In this document: in pieces, positions 37,765 through 39,988 of the stretch | How the letters are laid out: each line of letters begins with the position of its first letter | Position numbering within the stretch: the stretch's first letter is position 1 | Source: a virus | Strand: one strand, 5' to 3' | DNA: 39,988 bases | IMG/VR virus record: IMGVR_UViG_3300028610_000830 | Location: 1 to 39,988 of that record | The notes under the pieces: generated by a model | What the model was told of the DNA's origin: nothing | What the model saw: only the letters and a program-made list of their open reading frames with translations | Databases searched by the model: none | Position numbers and translations under genes: made by a program

Positions 37765-38344
37765 GTTCGTCCATGACTTCGAGACCTTTGGCGACAATGG
37801 CCTGTCCCAGCTCCTGGAGGCTGCTCAGCGCTTCGCAGCCGATATCTGGCAGGGGAGGGCCGAAGTCGTCTACCGACGCGGTGAGCACCACAGCAAGCCG
37901 GGCAGGTGGCTAACGCTGCTTGGCAACAATGGGAACGGCAAAACGCATCTGATCAAGCGGCTGTTCCGTTACGCCAGGCGCCATTGCGAGGCGTTCAGGT
38001 GTCCCGTGACTACGGCAGTGCTCGGCCGGAGTTGCGTTTATCGTGATTGGCGCAAATTGCTCCCGGAGATTTACGAGGGCTCGTTCGGGCAGCTGGAGAA
38101 CCACCGTAAGGCGTGGCTGGTCGCCATTGACGACCTATGGGCGGCTCCGGATCGTAGTGCCCTGGGTGAATCGATCATCAACGCGCTCGCCACACGGGAG
38201 GACAAATGGACCCTGATCACCTCAAACAAGAGCCTCGAATGGATCGGACAGCACGACAAAAGGCTGGCTACCCGCATGAATCGATACGGCGAGGTGGTCC
38301 AGATCGATACAACCGATTTCAGCCTCAGGAAGGAAAAAGTATGA
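37652..38344 (+). CDS. DnaC-like AAA+ helicase loader
   Basis: Loads the host replicative helicase at the origin. Walker A GNNGNGKTHL (91-100), Walker B WLVAIDD (about 155-161), sensor 1 'LITSNKS' (about 188-194) and an arginine-finger region 'KRLATRMNR' (about 203-211) are visible. The first ATG overlaps the initiator gene by 113 bp. ATGs at 37694 and 37748 are alternatives; the last would give the small overlap usual here, but the longer N-terminus has a plausible amphipathic helix. No helicase gene is present, so host DnaB is likely used. Confidence 0.85.
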   Translation: MKTAQKLVTNVLEQMKASSGSTKTPTPSQTQAMKNAPEFVHDFETFGDNGLSQLLEAAQRFAADIWQGRAEVVYRRGEHHSKPGRWLTLLGNNGNGKTHLIKRLFRYARRHCEAFRCPVTTAVLGRSCVYRDWRKLLPEIYEGSFGQLENHRKAWLVAIDDLWAAPDRSALGESIINALATREDKWTLITSNKSLEWIGQHDKRLATRMNRYGEVVQIDTTDFSLRKEKV

Positions 38345-38676
38345 GTGATGAAAACCTTGAAGCTTTCAACCGATGGAAGCTGCGAAATCTAAGGGAACTG
38401 GAGCAAATTGATGACCCCGGATTAGCGGCGTGGAATGGTTGGAATGCACGATGGCATTATGAGTCTGCCGACCGGAACACCGAGCCACCTGAAACGCCTT
38501 CCTCTCCCCCATCAGACATCAAGGCCGCAGTGCGAAAGCTGATGGAGACGGATTTGGCCTGCGTTACCGGACAGGACGACATTTCTACAGGCATCAGACT
38601 TGGCATCAAGCGGTCAATCCAACTGGTTAAGGACGTAGACAGCGGGACGCTCACGAGCGGGGGTGTAACGTGTTGA
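38341..38676 (+). CDS. Hypothetical protein with 'KAAVRKLMETDLACV' module, 111 aa
   Basis: ATGA overlap with the loader gene. It has 'DPGLAAWNGWNARWHYES' and a 'SDIKAAVRKLMETDLACV' segment that resembles the 'ITGVVRRL' modules of the genes at 33689 and 34039. Mostly helical. Function is unknown. Confidence 0.6.
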   Translation: MSDENLEAFNRWKLRNLRELEQIDDPGLAAWNGWNARWHYESADRNTEPPETPSSPPSDIKAAVRKLMETDLACVTGQDDISTGIRLGIKRSIQLVKDVDSGTLTSGGVTC

Positions 38677-38689
38677 GCAAGGGGAAGCC

Positions 38690-39025
38690 ATGATGAAACT
38701 CACCTCAGAACAGGAAGCTTGGCTGGACCGTCAGCTAGCCAAAAATCCTTTTATAGTTCTGGACTATGGCCAGTCTCATTCATGGCCGCAGGGCTCTAAG
38801 AAGCGGGGATACGCAGCGGAGCCGGGCACAGGACCAGCTGATGAGACGTGCAAGACTTGTAGGCACATCGCCTTGAACTTCCTGTCCAAGAAATACTACA
38901 AATGCAGGTTGATGCGGTCGATTTGGACAGGTGGCCCCAAAACCGACATCCTCGTTACAGCACCTGCCTGCTCCAAGTGGGAAGACAAAAGCACTGAAAC
39001 CGTTAAGCAGAGGGTTGAATCATGA
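38690..39025 (+). CDS. Conserved Cys-motif phage protein, 111 aa
   Basis: A widespread phage family, recognised by 'PGTGPADETCKTCRHIALNF', 'KKYYKCRLMRSIWTGGPKTD' and 'TAPACSKWE'. Four Cys (CKTC, KC, AC) form a probable metal site. It may be a DNA-associated structural protein, but function is unknown. The second Met (38693) is an alternative start. Confidence 0.7.
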   Translation: MMKLTSEQEAWLDRQLAKNPFIVLDYGQSHSWPQGSKKRGYAAEPGTGPADETCKTCRHIALNFLSKKYYKCRLMRSIWTGGPKTDILVTAPACSKWEDKSTETVKQRVES

Positions 39026-39056
39026 CTGTGAAAAACCAACCACAAGAAAGGAAACG

Positions 39057-39290
39057 ATGAGTAAAGTGATAGAGATTAAACGCAAAGGCGTGAGCGCAGT
39101 AGCCCAGCTGAAGGGCTATGCGGGTGTATCTGGCATGGGATGCACGGTCAACGAAGCTATCGGAGAGCTGGTCAGCCTGCACCCAGAGAAGGTCGGCATC
39201 GAGATTAAGGACAACCGCCAGCCCACCCCGTTACAGCCAAAGCAAGTCAAGGCGCCAATTCCAGACAGCGAGTCAGCTAAGACAGCATGA
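39057..39290 (+). CDS. Small basic hypothetical protein, 77 aa
   Basis: AAGGAAA lies just before the ATG. The sequence has 'KVIEIKRKGVSAVAQLKGYA' and 'GCTVNEAIGELVSLHPEKVG', similar to the short ferredoxin-like/HicB-type small domain pattern (helix plus strand), followed by a Pro/Lys tail. The resemblance to HicB is weak. Confidence 0.5.
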   Translation: MSKVIEIKRKGVSAVAQLKGYAGVSGMGCTVNEAIGELVSLHPEKVGIEIKDNRQPTPLQPKQVKAPIPDSESAKTA

Positions 39291-39733
39291 CTGAGAACGC
39301 GACAACACCAGAAGCTGAAGCCGTCAAGGGCTATATGAGAGATCGCACTAGCTTCATAGCCTATCAATTGGATTGCGTCTCGCCAACCAAGACCAAGCAG
39401 TTGCAGGATAAGATCGACTGGATCGATGGCCAAGTCCGAAAGGTGGTCCATGCCCTTAATCCAGCGTACATATGCTCGCCAAAACAAAGCTCCAAGGACA
39501 CGGAGCAAGCATACCGAAACCGTGAGCGAAGAACGTTCAGTATAAAAGACTTGTCGCCACCGGGTCTGCTCATTCTACCTGAGAAGGGATCAGTCATTCA
39601 AACAGTCGAACATGATGAAGGGGACGGAGGCTTCTGCCATACGTGGATTATTGACTCCTCAAGAAAGCTGCCCAATGGCCTTATCGAGGTCTCAGCCCAT
39701 CCTTATTTAGACCAGGAGGAAAGCAAGTGTTAG
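39287..39733 (+). CDS. Hypothetical protein, 148 aa
   Basis: ATGA overlap with the preceding gene. Helical N-terminal half ('KLQDK'-type segment around residues 37-60) and a beta-rich C-terminal half ('GLLILPEKGSVIQTVEHDEG', 'CHTWIIDSSRKLPNGLIEV'). No family is recognised. Confidence 0.55.
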   Translation: MTENATTPEAEAVKGYMRDRTSFIAYQLDCVSPTKTKQLQDKIDWIDGQVRKVVHALNPAYICSPKQSSKDTEQAYRNRERRTFSIKDLSPPGLLILPEKGSVIQTVEHDEGDGGFCHTWIIDSSRKLPNGLIEVSAHPYLDQEESKC

Positions 39734-39861
39734 GTTCACTCCTTCATCCTGCCATGTTGGCACGAAACCCATTCAAAACCGCGTGCTCGCAGGATGGCCG
39801 CTATGGCGTTTCAGAAGTTGGACCATTGACGCCCCTTGGCCCCATCATCGGGACACCATGA
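39727..39861 (+). CDS. Tiny hypothetical protein, 44 aa
   Basis: A strong AGGAGG ribosome-binding site lies 6 bases before the GTG at 39727, inside the end of the previous gene. The sequence is Pro/Gly-rich with little predicted structure. It is plausible mainly because of the ribosome-binding site and the ATGA link to the cos-spanning gene. Confidence 0.45.
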   Translation: MLGSLLHPAMLARNPFKTACSQDGRYGVSEVGPLTPLGPIIGTP

Positions 39862-39930
39862 GAGCAAACGTGAAGCTATTACGGTTAGGGAGTCTCCTTA
39901 GTGATAAAAAGCCGGCGAATGTTTCCGTGG
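39858..39930 (+). CDS. 5' part of the cos-spanning small protein
   Basis: The ATG overlaps the previous stop (ATGA). The frame reads 24 codons plus one base to the end of phage sequence. It resumes at base 25 once the 11-bp repeat is counted once, giving 50 residues in total (stop at 104). The N-terminal part is basic and hydrophobic ('MRANVKLLRLGSLLSDKK'). The family is not recognised. Read-through into the adapter is an artefact. Confidence 0.6.
39920..39930. repeat. Terminal direct repeat, right copy (probable filled-in cos overhang)
   Basis: Identical to bases 14-24 and directly bounded by the right adapter. The base after it is A in both copies, but at the right end this A is the A-tail of the adapter, so the repeat is 11 bp. 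Together with the left copy it defines the cos overhang. Confidence 0.8.
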
Positions 39931-39988
39931 AGATCGGAAGAGCACACGTCTGAACTCCAGTCACGGTAGCATCTCGTATGCCGTCTTC
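39931..39988 (+). other. Illumina TruSeq index adapter (right end)
   Basis: AGATCGGAAGAGC begins the TruSeq indexed adapter, then a six-base index GGTAGC, then the flow-cell part. This is library sequence. Its fusion to base 39930 shows that reads ended at a fixed position, marking a physical terminus. Confidence 0.97.

Noticed and set aside
109-39861. Temperate lifestyle genes (integrase, excisionase, CI-like repressor, attachment site)
   Set aside because: None found. The RHH protein and the candidate operators alone do not support lysogeny.

Overview
This window is a complete tailed-phage genome (Caudoviricetes, probably a siphovirus with a long non-contractile tail) assembled from Illumina data. 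Both ends still carry sequencing adapter (1-13 and 39931-39988). Inside the adapters the genome begins and ends with the same 11 bp, which fits a cos phage whose 5' overhangs were filled in during library preparation. Collapsing the repeat gives a unit genome of about 39,906 bp, and a small ORF then reads straight through the junction. I find no integrase, excisionase, CI-like repressor, tRNA or CRISPR, so a virulent lifestyle is likely. Two Sec signal peptides and a lipobox protein suggest a Gram-negative host. The host itself cannot be identified from the sequence.

Layout. (1) 0.1-3.5 kb: small rightward genes of unknown role, joined by short stop/start overlaps. (2) 3.5-24.5 kb: the rightward packaging, structural and lysis block. 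In order: a ParB-domain protein followed by a parS-like palindrome, small terminase, a 348-bp gene-free structured stretch, large terminase (GpA type), a gpW-position protein, portal, S49 protease, a scaffold-like protein, capsid decoration protein, major capsid protein and a strong terminator; then head-tail completion and tail terminator-like genes, two tandem tail-tube paralogues, a tail chaperone-position gene, tape measure, tail-tip genes, a fibre with a signal peptide, and a holin module. (3) 24.5-28.4 kb: a leftward operon of about a dozen very small proteins, many Cys-rich, typical of early host-takeover or counter-defence genes. (4) 28.4-39.9 kb: the rightward early/replication block. 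It carries many small genes (RHH protein, DUF551-like, DUF6948-like, a Gly-X hexanucleotide-repeat ORF, zinc fingers), a RecE-like exonuclease with a partner that may be an annealing protein, a pentapeptide-repeat protein, a VRR-NUC nuclease, an O-like initiator and a DnaC-like helicase loader.

How it works together. The O-like gene contains four GTCACG motifs at exactly 10-bp spacing in its linker, with more copies just upstream. This resembles the lambda ori inside gene O, and the helicase loader follows directly. Recombination genes could turn replication products into concatemers, which terminase would cut at cos. The most notable items are the ori-like array, the physical genome ends with a cos-spanning gene, the parS-like site beside the ParB-domain gene, the structured stretch before terL, the Gly-X repeat tract and the leftward micro-gene operon.
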